From positions 10,392,501-10,456,500 of the forward strand of contig CM032802.1 in the NCBI GenBank assembly GCA_019155185.1: a stretch of DNA of 64,000 bases. Reading direction: 5' to 3'. Source of the stretch: Beaufortia kweichowensis (lineage: Eukaryota > Chordata > Actinopteri > Cypriniformes > Gastromyzontidae). Positions 13,501-27,104 of this stretch are shown here, in pieces. Positions within the stretch are counted from its first letter, which is position 1; every line of letters begins with the position of its first letter. A model generated the notes under the pieces. It did no database searches. It saw only the letters and a program-made list of their open reading frames with translations, and was not told the DNA's origin. Made by a program: the position numbers and the translations under genes.

Positions 13501-14199
13501 GAAAAGAATGCTGAAGCGTCTACTCAATCCAGCAAATTTCACATGACACCTTTATACTTGATAAGACACATTGTGTAAAATGAAAATATTGGTAATATTA
13601 CATATATTCTGTCAAAAAGTATCTAAAATGCTGCAGACAGAGGCGTAAGAAACTTGCAGTAAAGTGTGAAATGATTTATGATATGATAGAGCTGTCAAAG
13701 TAAATGTATGCGATTCATTTTTTTAAATTACATGTAGCAACATTAACACATTTATTCAATTTAACTTTTGAACCGTTTCATTCTATTCTTTTGTCTGAAC
13801 TAATCAGAGATTCAGCTCAGCGTCTTCCTCACACACGCACACAAAGTATCTATCAAAGCACCTATTCATCACCTATTACAAATTTTTATCTTTATATTTA
13901 CAAATAATGTATTTATTAATGAAACCCAGATGGGATGTTTAACAAACATGGTCATTTGCAATCCACGTACGATGCGATTCATTCATTATCAGAGCTTAAC
14001 AAGTAAAATATCACCTAATAGCACCATCATTCATAGAAATGAATTTTAGGTAAACAGTGTCATGTAAACGCTTCCTAACAAAACAAGCATGGTAAATCTG
14101 TCACATAACACATAATTGTTCAAGGTCACACAAACATGTCAGTCAATTGTGCCCCTGCACCCCGGCAGGTCGTGTTTAATCGATGTAATAATGTCACCA
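7519..14199. other. gene desert segment
   Basis: No supported exon. Contents: a complex block at 7540-7780; a plus-strand acceptor-like site at about 8443 with a short open frame only; a poly-A run at about 10186-10202; a CpG-richer block at 10680-10860; a GA-rich run near 12501; otherwise AT-rich sequence. Many 60-95-codon open frames occur but none shows domain character. Confidence 0.5.
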
Positions 14200-14570
14200 A
14201 TGTCAGAGAGCTTTTCCCTGTGCAGAAGAACCACCAAACACAGTGACTCCACACTAGCGACCATGCACCCTCTCATTCTCTAACTACCCCCACCATTTAC
14301 CCCGTTTCTGTCCCACGGCTCCATCAGATCCCACTCAGCCGTGACCAAGCAGCTCGTCAACCCCCTCCACCCCCTCGCCCGACCGGGGATGACGGGCGGC
14401 TGACATATGTTGGTTTAGCCTCTCTCTCCTAGAGTGACATTTTGCCCAAGAGGCCGAGATAGAACAGATCAGCTCCAGTGGGCCGCGGCAGAGCTCCACT
14501 ATCACACTCTGTTGCGGTGATGGAGGTCTGGCATTTTGGCCGCATTGATCAATGACACAGCAAGTGAAAC
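14200..14570. other. GC-richer block, candidate regulatory element
   Basis: High-complexity sequence with C-rich runs (14280-14400) and several CpGs interrupts AT-rich DNA. There is no frame with splice support. It may be a conserved element; only composition supports this. Confidence 0.22.
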
Positions 14571-16840
14571 AAAAAAGGATAAAAATGCATTGTGATATTT
14601 TGGCAGGTTGGACGGGGAATGGAGGCTGCAGCGGAGAGGAGGGGGAAGAAGATCGGGGTGGGGCTGCCGCACACCGTCTCTGTTCTATTTAAAGAGAAAA
14701 ATGTAAAAGTGGCAGATAGATTGAGACTGACGTTGAGCGGTGTGAAGACAAAGGCAGAGCGGATGGAGGGGAGAGGATGGACTCATCTCTATCTCTTTGT
14801 CTCTATGGACAACGGCAGCAATGATTGACAACCTAATTCTGTGAGAGCGTGGTGACACCTTTAATAACATGAAATTGTGTGTGAATGTGTCTGTGTGTGT
14901 GAGTGTGACACTGTCACAAACCCCAGCCTCTACCTGTTAGCTGGAATATTACACTGTCAGCTGGGGGAATTCAGTTCTCATCTCACGGTCTCAGTGGTGC
15001 TGGAGGACTCTTCACAGAACTTTGGCTAACATGCTGATGATTTGCAGTTTGTATTGGCTTTTTTAAAACTCTTGTCCAGTTCAAGAATGTTTATTTTAAA
15101 TAACTAAATAGCAGCATGTGATAACTAAACTAAACCGTGACCATCTGTTGGATGCATTTTCAAAACAAATGGTACAATTTGGGTTGCCATAAGAAAATCA
15201 GCTGGAGAGACAATGGGACTCTAAAGATGGGTGTGATGCCCATGAAGCAACATGACTCAACATACTCAGCAGCCAGATGACAAAAATGCTGCCAAAGTCC
15301 TTAAAGTTTTACTGTCCAACCACAGCCCGAAGGTGTTACTTCAGGCACTGCTTAAGGTCACGACTAAACAGGCTTTACCTCCAGGAACCGGCTGAGTTAG
15401 CAGGCTGCAGGAGGGATCTCAGCTGCTCAGCAATGCTCAGGTCAGGCTTCCTGGACATGCACACCTGATGCATGAGTCATTAGTCCTTTAAAGTGCTGTG
15501 AAAGCTATGATTCAGACAGTCAAATGTGGTATCAGGACCACGTGACTTTGGTCATGTAATAAAGACCATATTAGATGAAATCAATTCTGTGAACACTACA
15601 TTAATTTTCAAGTGTTTTGAGAGGTATTTGTAGATACCTTGATAGAAAGAGTATAAAATGAAAGTAAACACAAAATTATAATTGAAAAATATCAGACGGT
15701 GTACTGGCGAAATTGCTCCTAAATACATAGTGTGCATTGGTAGCACATTTCCATTAGAACTAAATGAATATCAAACAGAGCATGAAAAGTTCGACCACCA
15801 CAAGGCAGTGCATTCATTACAAGATCATTTTGTGAACTGTAACTAAAAAAATAAGGAACTAAATGTACAGTAGTGTTCTCATAAGATTTCAATCCGTAAA
15901 AAAATTATACTTTTATTATAAACTGATATATTAATATATACATAATTATTTATTATAACATTATTATGAACTTATTAATTAATAAGGTTTATCATGAATT
16001 ATAACATCATTAAAAAAAAGATCAGAACTGTACTTAAGGTTTGAATGTCCGTTTGAAGATCTACTAGACATCAAACTAACTAGTTAGCATTTGAGAGATT
16101 GCAAAGAATCAATTTCTTTTAAGAATTTCAGCAATTAATTAGGAGTTAGTTAGGAGGTCATTGACCTAAACAGTTTCTTAAGAGCAAAAAACAATATACT
16201 TCATACCCATCATTGTTATCAAAAATATCAAAATCACAGATATTACCACACATAAAAACATGTTCGAACTATGCTTGAAAATATCTTTCAGAGAATTGGA
16301 AAGAGAAAGGGCATATGTCACATGACAAAATGTGTGTCTGGTCTGTGTGTGAACATCTCAAAGCTTTGGTTCTCTGATCCAAAGAGTTTTTGGTTTCCTA
16401 ATTAATCTCCTCTGGAGAAAAAACGAGCAGCATTAATCTCTGGCCTGGTGGGAGTCTACACACCACTGCCCACTCAACTGACCTCAGAACAGTCCACACT
16501 GACCAACAACGTATTCAACGCCAGTATAGACCCAGCTCAGAGACAGTCAGCGTTGGTCCAGAACAAAGTCTATGCTTTCTTTTGCCAGATTTAAGATGTG
16601 CCCAAGCTCAATTACAGCAGATTTAACTTCAGGCAAATTCAAAGCCAAACACATTGCAGCTACAGATAGAGAGCTAATGACAGTAAAGCCAGAAAAGCAA
16701 GGCCCAGAATGCGATTTAGGAAGAAAAGATAAAATATATATAAATCTCCTAAAAGCAAGGCAAACTAAATACCAAATGTCAAAGCATTTCAAACACTCAG
16801 AATGAGACTACATACCTGTCCATCTCGTTGACATCATGAT
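14571..16840. other. gene desert segment
   Basis: No exon is supported. The sequence includes a TG-rich run near 14878-14907 and AT-rich tracts at 15890-16020. Overlapping open frames at 16547-16805 run on both strands (77 and 81 codons) without splice signals. I see no repeat that I can name with confidence. Confidence 0.45.
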
Positions 16841-16844
16841 GTAT

Positions 16845-16925
16845 TTAAAGAAACAGTTCACATGAAAATGTACGTTCTGTCTCATCCAAATGTCATTCCA
16901 AACCAAGAAAAATTTCTTCATACAA
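16845..16925 (+). repeat. fragment of the 'AATAGTTCACCC' interspersed repeat family
   Basis: The sequence TTAAAGAAACAGTTCACATG followed by GTTCTGTCTCATCCAAATGTCATTCCAAACC matches, with substitutions, the start of a very abundant repeat I know from cyprinid genomes (consensus-like AAAGGAATAGTTCACCCAAA, then TTCTGTCATCATTTACTCA). Only the first 80 bp remain. Better copies lie at 26645-26900, 27105-27350 and 35075-35255 in this window. Confidence 0.5.
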
Positions 16926-18590
16926 TAATCGCTAATAGCGATCATGGCAAGTTAAAAACAGCACAGTAAGGAAATTTAAACCCCTCCAATTTTCTATAGT
17001 GATTTATTTTTTTAGTCACTTAATTCTCTAGTTACATCTACATTTTTAACTTGGCTCAGTTAAAGTTCTGTACATTTAAGGAACTGCTCAATTAATAATT
17101 GAGAGTTGTTCCAATTTAAAAATTTAGATGGAACTAATCACTAGTCTAGTGAATAGAAAAGTTTGAGTTGGAAGGGTTTCACATTTTTACATTGAGTTAT
17201 TGTGTTTAATTAATTAATTATTATTTATTACTGTATTTGGATGAAAGATGGTATACGATGAGATACATACATTCTTTCTTCCACTCATTCATGCACGTAC
17301 ACTAAAACCAACAGGAAATACACAAGTCCTAAGGATAGACAAATAAAAGGAGGACAAGCCCCCCTCCTGATCTTCCTCTCCTTCTGCACAAGACGAAATA
17401 AATGTTTTTGTTCAAACAATCTCAGAGCGTTTTGTTTTCAAAACCTTGTGTCCTCATACCACTCCTAAAGAAATGCCCTTGAAACAGGGAGAAAAATACA
17501 ACAAGAAAAAGCTGAAAGACTGAAAGAGGTGGAGTGATCTCAGCAATATGCTACCATAGCAACACGTTCTCACCTTGAACCACAGGATGAGCAGGTAAAC
17601 ATGAAGAGAGTCAAATTAAATGGAAAAATTAAAGTCTTTTGTGTTACTTGATTCTGTTGCTGGAAGCTTCTGTGTGCGAACTGGAGTGAACCATGCTGAT
17701 TGCTTCAAAACTGCAAAATACAGTTTACCCATTACTTTAACGCTAATATTTACAAATCTCACGAACATATATCCCTCTACTAGCAGATGTAATCAAAATT
17801 GACGGTTGTTGACGCTCATGTATACATTGATGAAAAAGAAAATCACTTTTTTGATATAAACTGTACTGCGCTTCTTTGACATTTTTATAGCCATTTTGGT
17901 CACAAGAGCCAAAAAAGTACAAACACATCAGAGCAGACTCACATAGCTAGACCACTGACGAAATGATAAAAAATTTGGTCTGTATTACAGCTTATACTAA
18001 CCAAGAACTGCCTATTTAGACAAGAACAACCGCCCGACTGACACGTAAAGTGATCAATATCATCTTATAGTTTTTATGTGGCATTTACAAAGGGGTTACC
18101 AGACATATATTGCTATGATTTCATGCAATACAGGACAAAAAATGACGACAGAAAAATACACCGACATGACTGAGAAAATAATTTTCATTTCGGCTTATGA
18201 GTACCTAGTTTAGTTGCTTCCAAGAATATTAAACAAAACTCGGAATGGCACATCAAATGAATATTGCATCATCACAAGCCTTGTTGCATCAGTCCGGCTC
18301 CTTTGTTTTAGGTGCCATTACCCTGAGAAACTGTATCAGACGAGCCAATCAGATTTGAACTAGCCATTTCAGCCAGCAATTGCCATTTGTAAATGCCATA
18401 TGCTTCGGTTTGCAATATACAAGTTTACAAAAACCTGTCAGGGTTCATTCTGTATCATTCAAAATGCAACTCGCATACATAAATGTTTCTCAATCATACG
18501 AACAAACCCAACTAACTCTGTCTATATTGGATTGTATTAAACACTGATGCAGTGTCCCCCCTGCAGCTCTTAAATCAGATATGCACCGGA
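16926..18590. other. gene desert segment
   Basis: AT-rich sequence without a supported exon. A minus-strand site at about 17571 (TTCAAG/GTGAGA) looks like a splice donor, but no acceptor gives a convincing exon. No named repeat was recognised. Confidence 0.45.
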
Positions 18591-18594
18591 ATAC

Positions 18595-18800
18595 TTGCAA
18601 CACACCTTGAGTAGGGGTGTGAGGACAAGGGTGTGAAAAACGGAGGGTGATGTTTCTCGCGCTCTTTCATGTGAAAGTATGAGACTGCATGTGCGAGTCC
18701 CACTCCGGTGTGCGTTCACTCTGCGGGTACAAAAGTGCGTTTGTGCCGGCGGAGACGGAGCGGAAGTGGGCGAACGTGTCTATGCGGAACGAAGTTGTTT
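18595..18800. promoter_or_regulatory. CpG-rich promoter-like block
   Basis: About 200 bp are much richer in CpG than the flanks. They contain a TACAAAAG TATA-like motif (about 18728), GCCGGCGGAGACGGAGCGG and several CGs downstream. This resembles a core promoter with an untranslated first exon on the plus strand. There is no start codon with a long frame and no transcript evidence, so an enhancer or an unannotated non-coding RNA promoter are equally possible. Confidence 0.3.
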
Positions 18801-19829
18801 GCCTGTAAAACAGCAAAAATAATTTGACAATTTTTTTTCAAGGGTTACATACCAGGCAACTTATCATCTGTTAGTCTGAATATTTTAAGATCTCTGGGTT
18901 TCGCCCAGTAGAAACAAGGAACCTGGTAATTTTGTATATTCGGCTATTTTTATTAACACTAGCAACAGGGAAATGGCATGAAAAAATGGAAATAGAACAG
19001 GAAATGTTGCGATACACACTAAAACTCACACCACCTCCACCATGGCTCATCATAACCATTATCCACATCCACCAAATTCACTAAACTCATTCTACAGATT
19101 AAGGGAGGTCCCCAAACCCTCCTTTTAAATGGAAATGATATATGACTAATTTGTGTTCTCCATATGTTTTGTTGATTTGTGACCAGCTGCTGCCCAGCAA
19201 TAATAACCAAATTATCCTCATCAATATATCAATTCATCATTTTCACTTTCTCTCTCCCAACCAATTTCACCATCAAATCAGCCTAATACACCTCAATCAA
19301 TATCCCAAGCACATAAATGAAAAACACTTATCATTGGCATCTCAGGGGCTATAATCACCATGTTCTCTATTGACAGGCTACGGGAGACATATGACACAGG
19401 TCATTTCCCACTGGACTGCTTGTGTACTAGTAGTATCAGGATAAAGAAAACACAGAACAAAGATTGTGATGGAGAAAGCAGAAAATCTGTGCACTGGGAC
19501 AAGAAGCCATTTAAACCAGTGCTTCAATAATGGATAAATTAGTTCAAGACTTCATGACTTTTTAAAAAGACTTGGCAAACACTCACAACACCGCTTGTCT
19601 TACATCTGCTCCCTCTGCTCCTTGCTGTCTGAAAAACACACATTACATTGAAACGTTTAAACAGATGGACTACAAATATTCTCGCCAAACTTGGGAGGAG
19701 ACAGGCTCAATCTGTCCTAGTATACAAACTGCTGTATATGGGACAATTCCATTAGCCAGGTAACCTTTGAAATGACAGGCGTCCTGTGTGCTCTTTTGTA
19801 ATGTATAAAGACAAATCTGAACCAGAGTG
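18801..19829. other. gene desert segment
   Basis: No gene seen. The stretch 19190-19340 is CA/AT-rich and pyrimidine-biased on the plus strand. Nothing else is recognisable. Confidence 0.45.
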
Positions 19830-20265
19830 CAGACAGAGAGATAGAGAGAGAATGACAGGGGAGATCAGATTTAGAAAGATGGAGAGAGACAAGCGGATAG
19901 AAGACTATACAACACAAGAGAGAAGAGGTGAAACAAAAGAAATAAAAACGAGACAGGATGAGAAAAGAGGCTAGAAGAAATGAGAAGAGAGGAGTCAAGA
20001 AGAGAATAGAAAAAGACAATATAAGATGAGTTGAGATAAGAAAAGAATGGATGAGAAGATAAAATAAGAAAGATGGAGAGTTAAGTAAAGGGTAAACAAC
20101 ATAAGAAAAGAAATAAGATTGGACAAAACTAGATGAGGTGAAAAGAGAAGATGTGAGAAGAGAAGAGACAAGAGGAGTTGAGACAATATGAAAAGACAAG
20201 ACAAGAGAAACGAGAAAATAAGAAAAGTGACAGGAGAACAGAAACGGAACGGAGAGAGACGAGAT
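19830..20265. repeat. long polypurine/polypyrimidine tract
   Basis: For roughly 435 bp the plus strand is almost entirely A and G, made of degenerate GAGA, AAGA and GAAAAG units. The open frames of 95-160 codons on the minus strand here (leucine-, serine- and phenylalanine-rich) are artefacts of the pyrimidine strand lacking stops. Such tracts are prone to triplex formation and often have strand-biased composition; that behaviour is general knowledge and not shown here. Confidence 0.75.
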
Positions 20266-23200
20266 TTAGGCTGTTGCAGCATTCTGCAGTATAGTGTGGA
20301 GCCAGAGCTCTGTTCAGAGCAGATTCACATGTCTTTATTAAAGCGGTCTGCCACTTGTTTGAAAGGAACAAAGGAGAAAATATTGCGGATGTGTGTGGGA
20401 TCCCATTCCCGATAGCTGATGCGGAGGCTACAAGGCTGTGGCGGCGTGTCGCAGTGTGCACATACACACACACAGAGATGCAAACATGCACTCAAACATA
20501 TAAAGACACACACACACACACACACAAAAAAGAGACACACAACCACTTCTGGGAGCATGCCGGTGTATTTGCCAATGGGTCTTTTCATCGAGCTCAAGAC
20601 CTTCTGCAAACAGAACAGACAGCCCAAGGCCATTGTGGAGAAGTGTGAGAGAAATCTTCTGCTTTTTTACATGCACTTATTCAATCTCTCCTCTCTCTGC
20701 AATGTTTTTGATGAGAGAAGGTCACTGAGGAAAATAGAAAAAATGTTTCTGTAGCTGAAAATTTGTGTTAGGAAATGATTGCTTCACACTCTCCTCCGAG
20801 TTTAGGGTGGGGATTTGGGCCTGATAACGTTTACAAAGGATCTAGCTCTTCATGTGTATATATAATAAAAGTATTTGATTGTTGCTGTTAACAAAAAGCC
20901 ACTTGTACTTATTGCTTGTCATTCTCCAAGAATTCTGTTAATATAACTTATTCATGGAATTGTGCATCTGGCTGTTGCTATGGACACAAATCATTCACGA
21001 GGTCAGGGGTTTGCTTATTTTGTAATTTCTTCTTTTATGTTCTTGTTGTTTTGTATGATGCTGATTTCTTAGTACCACGATCTGACAAAAGCTGGACATG
21101 AACAAAACTGGCCATATGAAAGTGCTTGGGAACTCTGTTTTCCCTGTTTTAACTTCTTATTGAAACAGGAAGTTGTCGAGAGGTTTAAGTTCCTAGTTAC
21201 ATGGTTTGATACCATTCAGACGCTGGTGTTAATGGAAAGGACATTTATATTCTAATGAGCATTTTATTGGAAAAATAAGATAATATTGTGGTATTTTTTA
21301 TATTGTGCTTAATATGTCTTAAAATTAATAATATGTTCTGCTTAAAAATATGTTCACAGGATAAAAATAAAGATAAAAATAAGGATTTATAAGGATTATA
21401 TTAACATATAAACTTTAATTTTCATTTCAGGTCTTTTTACGGCAACCAAAAAGAACACATTGCTTTTGCCCACCATGTTGAGGTAATATTACTTCTCATT
21501 TTCTGCAAACATCCATAACAGTAGAGCACCAAGCATCCTTTTGGCATGATCAAGAGACTTAAATACTGTGCCAATCAGTCACTACTGGATTGATCTGTTG
21601 GGGCAGTTTTAAAGAGAGGCTTCAGACATTTGGAGAGGGTGGGGTAACATGACTGGGATCATTCAGCTTATGAAAGCGTCCCCACCCGCTGCCCAACATC
21701 ATCTATATCCCTCCTTCTCCTTCATCTCACCACATCACAGATTACTCTTTCCTCTTCCTCCTTCACTCGTGGAGAGTGTGCTCTGGAGTCTCCCTCTTCA
21801 ATCTCCCTTCTCAGCGTGAGCCCACCACAACCACAGACACATCACAGCGGTTCCTCCACCCTCTGGACACGGGATTTAGTCATACTACCTTCAGATCCTG
21901 TTCTTGTGCCGTTGTTCCTGCTGCGTAAAGATCTAACGCAGAAAAGCAAATGATAAGGACAAAAAGGATTGCCGGACAAAAGAATGTTAACAGATATTAA
22001 AAGAAGGGAGGTAGAAAATATGAGAGGGAGAATATAAGTATTACAACAAACTTAAGTATTCTGAAATTAATACAGATCAGAAGGAAAATAGAGGAATTCC
22101 AGTGTTACATTAATGTTTAATGCTATCATTATTATTTAAGATGAATGCACAAAACAACACACAAAACAAAGCACATCTGAAGCAGACTTATCCCGTGCAA
22201 ACCTTCATGCAATATTACACACGTGATATGTTTATGCACATCTATGCATAAAAGTGTGAATATGTATGCTTCTCAATACCCTCCAACCAGACCCTGCCAA
22301 TCATACTCTATCAATTATGCACATTTTACACAGAAAAACATGCCCCATCTATCATTTTTCAAGCCTAAAACTGACATGTTTCTCTCTAAATCTAGAGTTG
22401 AATAGTTAATGTCTGGCCGATATAGCAGGCTGGACAAGAAGACTGTACAAGAATATTAAAAGAAAAAAAAAACAGTGATCCATTTACGGCATAAAAGCAA
22501 AAATTAAAATTCCGCCTCTTCTCAGAGTCGTCAGGCTGACCCTGAGCGTGAACAACACAGCTGAAAGATAAAAAGGTTTCCGATCTTTCACACTCTGGGA
22601 AAAAAAAGTGGGTGTGCAGCAAGAGGTGACCTGCTCTGAGTAAAAAACAGAAGCAAAAGCTGAGTGTTCAGCATGCTGGTAACCAGTGACCTCAGGGCTA
22701 CTGGACTTTCTAACAGCATTCAGACTATGTAGCTCGACTATGGCAGCCTGATCTCGAGGGAATTTTTATGAATTTGTTCAATGTAAATGCATACGATTAT
22801 CCAAAAAAGCTATAATGAAGCCAATGGCCCGAAAGCAGATTGTACTATAATGTATGAGTGAGATTGCATAAAGTATAATGCAAAACAGTAATTGTCATGA
22901 GATTCTGTTGTTCATGGATATAAAGGCTAAGTATCAAAAAATCATCTGACCAACCAAATGAAAATGTGGATAAATAAAATAACCGATTCAAAAAGTACAT
23001 AAAAACAATAATAAGTTAAAAAAAAATCCATTTAATTATGCATTTGAAAATATATAATGAATGCTTTTATTGGTAATATAATTGATTAAATTAGCAATGA
23101 GCTTCCCACTCACACAGAAAGTGATCAACTGACCGGCATGTAAACCAACCAATCACAGTCGTGATGTTTAGGAGTGGTTACTTCTCCAAGCACTCTTGTT

Positions 23201-26200
23201 TATTTCAACCTTTTAACCTCTTCATCCTGTTTTTGTCCATTCATCTCATCTTTTCTCTACTCTTTTCTCTCAGAGGGAGGTACGGATGTGTATTACCCCA
23301 GCTGATGTTAATTATCACAGGGCACTGAAGCGTGCTCACAGCAGCATGTTTCAAATGGCCACTTGTCTCAGACACACAGCGGCATGTGTAATGAGTGCTG
23401 GATGAATTAAGAAACAGGGCCAAGGACAACGGCAGCAAGGTGGGGTGAGCCACCCTCTGACCTGGAGGATTAACATCGTACTGTCACTCAGGGGAAGGAA
23501 ATAGAAGAGAGATGAATGAATGGTTAGAAAAACAAGAGCGACAAAAATTTACTGGATGTTATCTTATAGCATCGGCTCAATCGGTTGGCTCATCTACAGA
23601 TTTAAAGTTCATACCATCATGAACGACTTTAAAATAAAGTATGATTATAACCCTAAAGTGTAGTTTTGCATGGACCAATATACACTAGAAGCCCAAAACT
23701 CTAGATATTTTGTTCTACTAAACAAATATTTTAAGGCAAAGATGTTCCACCATTTAGTGAAAAGTCTTTCCAGAAGAGTTACGAAAAACCTTTCTATTAA
23801 AAGTCCAACAAGATAATATAGTCCATATATAGTTTATGTCAACAGCTGGTAAAAAACAAAACTGTCTGTTTAGTCTTTTCAGTGATGGCTACTGTGTGGT
23901 TGCTCTGTATGCTAAAAGAGACCCAGTCAGTGGGCATCTGTCTGTCTGTCTGTTATGTCTTCCATCAGACAGCAAAATGTGAACTCACTGTCAGCCACAC
24001 ATACACAGCAGGCATTCTAAACAGCAAACAAAAACAGAGAGAGAGAAACAGAGGGATAAACAGAGAACAAAACAGAGGGTTCATAATATATTAAGTCTCC
24101 TAATGACTACACCAAAACAAGGTGTCTAACACTGTCATTATGTGTATAAATGTACAATGTGTGTGTTTTAGTTAATTTTTCTTATTAGGGACACTGCAAA
24201 TACTTATTATTTGCAATACAAATTTTATTGGTCGCATTACAGTTTGTGTGATAAGCTGAAGCAAACCTTGCACTCGTGTTTTAATGCATGCAAGAAAATC
24301 TCAACTTTTGTACAAAAGAGCTCAATCTCACAAATCTGCTTATTTTATTAAAGGCTTAAAAAGCATCAAGAATCTAAAATATCGATCATTTTTATGACGG
24401 AACTTTTCAATATTTTACATATATTTCCATAATTTAATAAAGATTTTGATTTACAGAGTTATAATGTGGATTCAGGAACCCAACTTACGAAAATGAATAA
24501 AAAAATGCTGATCCATTTCTTGGCAACTTAACAAAATTGTTCCCTCACAAATGCATCTATAAAAGACCAAGATGAATCCAAGCAAAATAAAAAGAAAGAC
24601 AAAGTCTATTCACAAGGCATTACGTTCTGGGAGAAAATTACAGTTCTCTCAAATGCTCTATGGAATTGCACTTATGTATAAAATTGTATGCCAAAATTCT
24701 TTGTAAGCAAACCCTTAGGTACAGAGAAAGGAGGATTTTAAATTGCATTGCATGAATAATAGGTCACATGTTTAACCTGTACTTCACCACAGCCAGCTAT
24801 ATGTGTAAGCGTGTGTATGCGTCTGGTGTGAAAAACAAGGGGCTCCATACTGTGTTGCTTCCAACAGCATCTGCCTCTATTTTCACAAAACTTCAGCAGC
24901 CACACCTTCATATAAATTTGTGTGTGTGTGCCAGTGGATGTGATAACAGCTGCTATGCACAGTGTGTGTACTGCTAAACTCTCGTCCACCCCTGCTGACT
25001 GTCCGTGCTGTGCAGGTATAGCATCTCTCTCCTCTGTATGTCCTGCTGCCTCATTAGGCCCAAGCGACAAACACACGCACACACCAAAAATGATCCATTT
25101 GTCCAGCAAATGAGGCTCTCGTGTCTTTAGTCCATATGGGATTTGAAACAGGTAGAAGCAGACCAGTTAGTATTTTCTAATCACAAAGCAGCTGAATGTG
25201 ATCAGTGAGGTTGTCATACTGCATTTATACAATGTGGCCAAAAGTAGGGCTATGCCACCTTCTGACTAACAGATTTGGCTATTTCAGCTAGATACAGTAC
25301 ATTACTAACAGGTGCACAGAATTAAGCACACGGCCAAACACTCTCTTTAGACAAACAGCCCCCTTGAAAACGTCCAGTTTCTGTACCACCCGGCACGATA
25401 ATGTTTCTGTGCACAAAACGAGATCTATAGAGAAATTATTTACATAGACTGTAATGGACTGAAATTAGACAATAACCCAAATATTGGCTTGACACACCAG
25501 TGTCTGAATTGGATCAAATCACTGCAGTCATGTTTTAACTGCGATAAGAAGTTACAGTAGCAAAGGGAGATCATACTAATATGATGCTCAGATGTCAATA
25601 TTTGGTGGTTTAAATACTCATGGCTTTTCAGAATTGTCACATTCATAACGCATGTATATTTCCATTTTTTTAAACAAATAACGTGTGCATAGATAGATAT
25701 TTTTTGATGTCTGGACTCTATCAACAGGCTTTAGTAAAATATAAACAGATGGTTTAATATATTGGTAACAAATAGATTCTGTGAGAATTTGTATTTCAAG
25801 TTTTAACTAAAAATGTCACATCCATCCATTCCATGCTGGAATTGCCCAAATATGGTGACTAAAAACATGTCCTAAACCCATTACCACAATCACTGGTCTT
25901 CTCAATTACCAATCTGCTGCGATCTGGAAGTTTCCTTGTAAAAAAAAATATGTCTGCAACAAACCAAACAAAAATCACAAAGTAATGACACAGCTTTAGT
26001 TTGATTCATAAACTGACCAGACAGAGACTCTGTAGCCTCCAGCAGTATCATTTCTCTTTCTCTAACTCTTTCTCTCTGTTTCTCCCTCGCTTCATGAATA
26101 TTTAGTGCTCAGCACTCAAACAAGACAATCATTAATTTCAAAGAACGTCCTTCATTCAATCAGCTCAGTTGGAAAGGGCACAGCCTGAGTGAAAACAAAC

Positions 26201-26644
26201 AAAAATACCACTAAACCACTTCACAGACTGCATTACTGAGCACTGCCAACTAAAGTAAATAATATGTATCAACGATTTTGAAAGACTAGAATCAAATGAG
26301 TGAAAGTCAGAGAAGTATCCTGGAAGCAACTGTGATAAATCACCACGTTACCTGAGCAAAAAAAAAGATAGATGTCTTTATTGCTTCCCATAAAAATTTT
26401 ACCCTCCTGTCTTATCCAGCAGTAAACCAGACGACCGAAAGAGAAAGAACAGCCAGCCGAAATAATAACTGACCTTTCACAGCTAAAAAGCTGCTGCCAA
26501 TTATTACATACTAGTGAAAGAGACAAAATAGGAAGGCGTGCATGTATATGAAATGTTGCGATGTAGCTGAATGGAAATTTATAATTTTGCTAATTACATT
26601 AACGTGAACAATATGAGGGTTCAGATTTATGGAGAGATGGTGGT
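20266..26644. other. gene desert segment with a (CA)n microsatellite
   Basis: A (CA)n run lies at about 20504-20526 next to a looser CA-rich stretch from 20460. More complex blocks occur at 21530-21900, 23080-23470 and 24750-25120; the last is open for 123 codons on the minus strand but has a TG-repeat-derived, cysteine-rich translation and no clear splice sites. No exon is supported. Confidence 0.5.
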
Positions 26645-26900
26645 TAAATGAATAGTTCACACAAATTAGAAAATTCTGTCATCATTTAATCTCGCTCATG
26701 TCGTTCCAAACCCACACGAACCTTCAAGCGCAACACAAAAGGAGGATTTTGAAGAATTATACTGGTTATTTTTTTGCAATTACTATTAATGGGGCAGAGG
26801 CTTTCAAGCTTCAAAAAGGATAGAACAGCATTATAAAAGTGGTCCATATGACTTGTGCAAGTCTTGTAAAATCTTCTGATATTTAAGTTGTTCACTTGTA
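26645..26900 (+). repeat. copy of the 'AATAGTTCACCC' repeat, forward arm
   Basis: The sequence opens with AATAGTTCACACAAATTAG and TTCTGTCATCATTTAATCTC, then CATGTCGTTCCAAACC. It continues through ATTAATGGGGCAGAGGCTTTCAAGC to GTCCATATGACTTGTGC. The order of these blocks matches a common cyprinid interspersed repeat as I remember it. A second copy in opposite orientation lies 200 bp away (27105-27350), sharing ACTGGTT, ATTAATGG and GCTTTCAAGC blocks. Confidence 0.6.
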
Positions 26901-27104
26901 TCTGCCATATTTACACTTGTTGCATTCACTATAGATGAAATCTGATTCATGAACAAAATCTGTTTAATAAATCAGTTTATGTAATTAATAAAACCAGTCT
27001 ACATTAATAATTCATCATTCTGGCTGTTACTAACAAATTAACAAACTCAATCCTGTTAACTGGTCACCTAAATATAACCAAAAAAATATTACTAAAAATA
27101 CGAT

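Noticed and set aside
17566..17610. Minus-strand TTCAAG/GTGAGA donor with a hydrophobic read (VYLLILWF)
   Set aside because: No acceptor gives an exon and no neighbouring exon is in phase.
19717..20282. Minus-strand frames of 160 and 95 codons
   Set aside because: They are translations of the polypyrimidine strand (leucine-, serine-, phenylalanine-rich) and lack stops because of composition.
20325..20754. Several 80-120-codon frames on both strands
   Set aside because: All are produced by the (CA)n/(TG)n tract and its flanks (CVCVCV and HTHTHT runs).
24738..25109. 123-codon minus-strand frame
   Set aside because: Rich in Cys, His and Thr from TG/CA runs, no splice pair, no domain; other frames on the plus strand are equally open.
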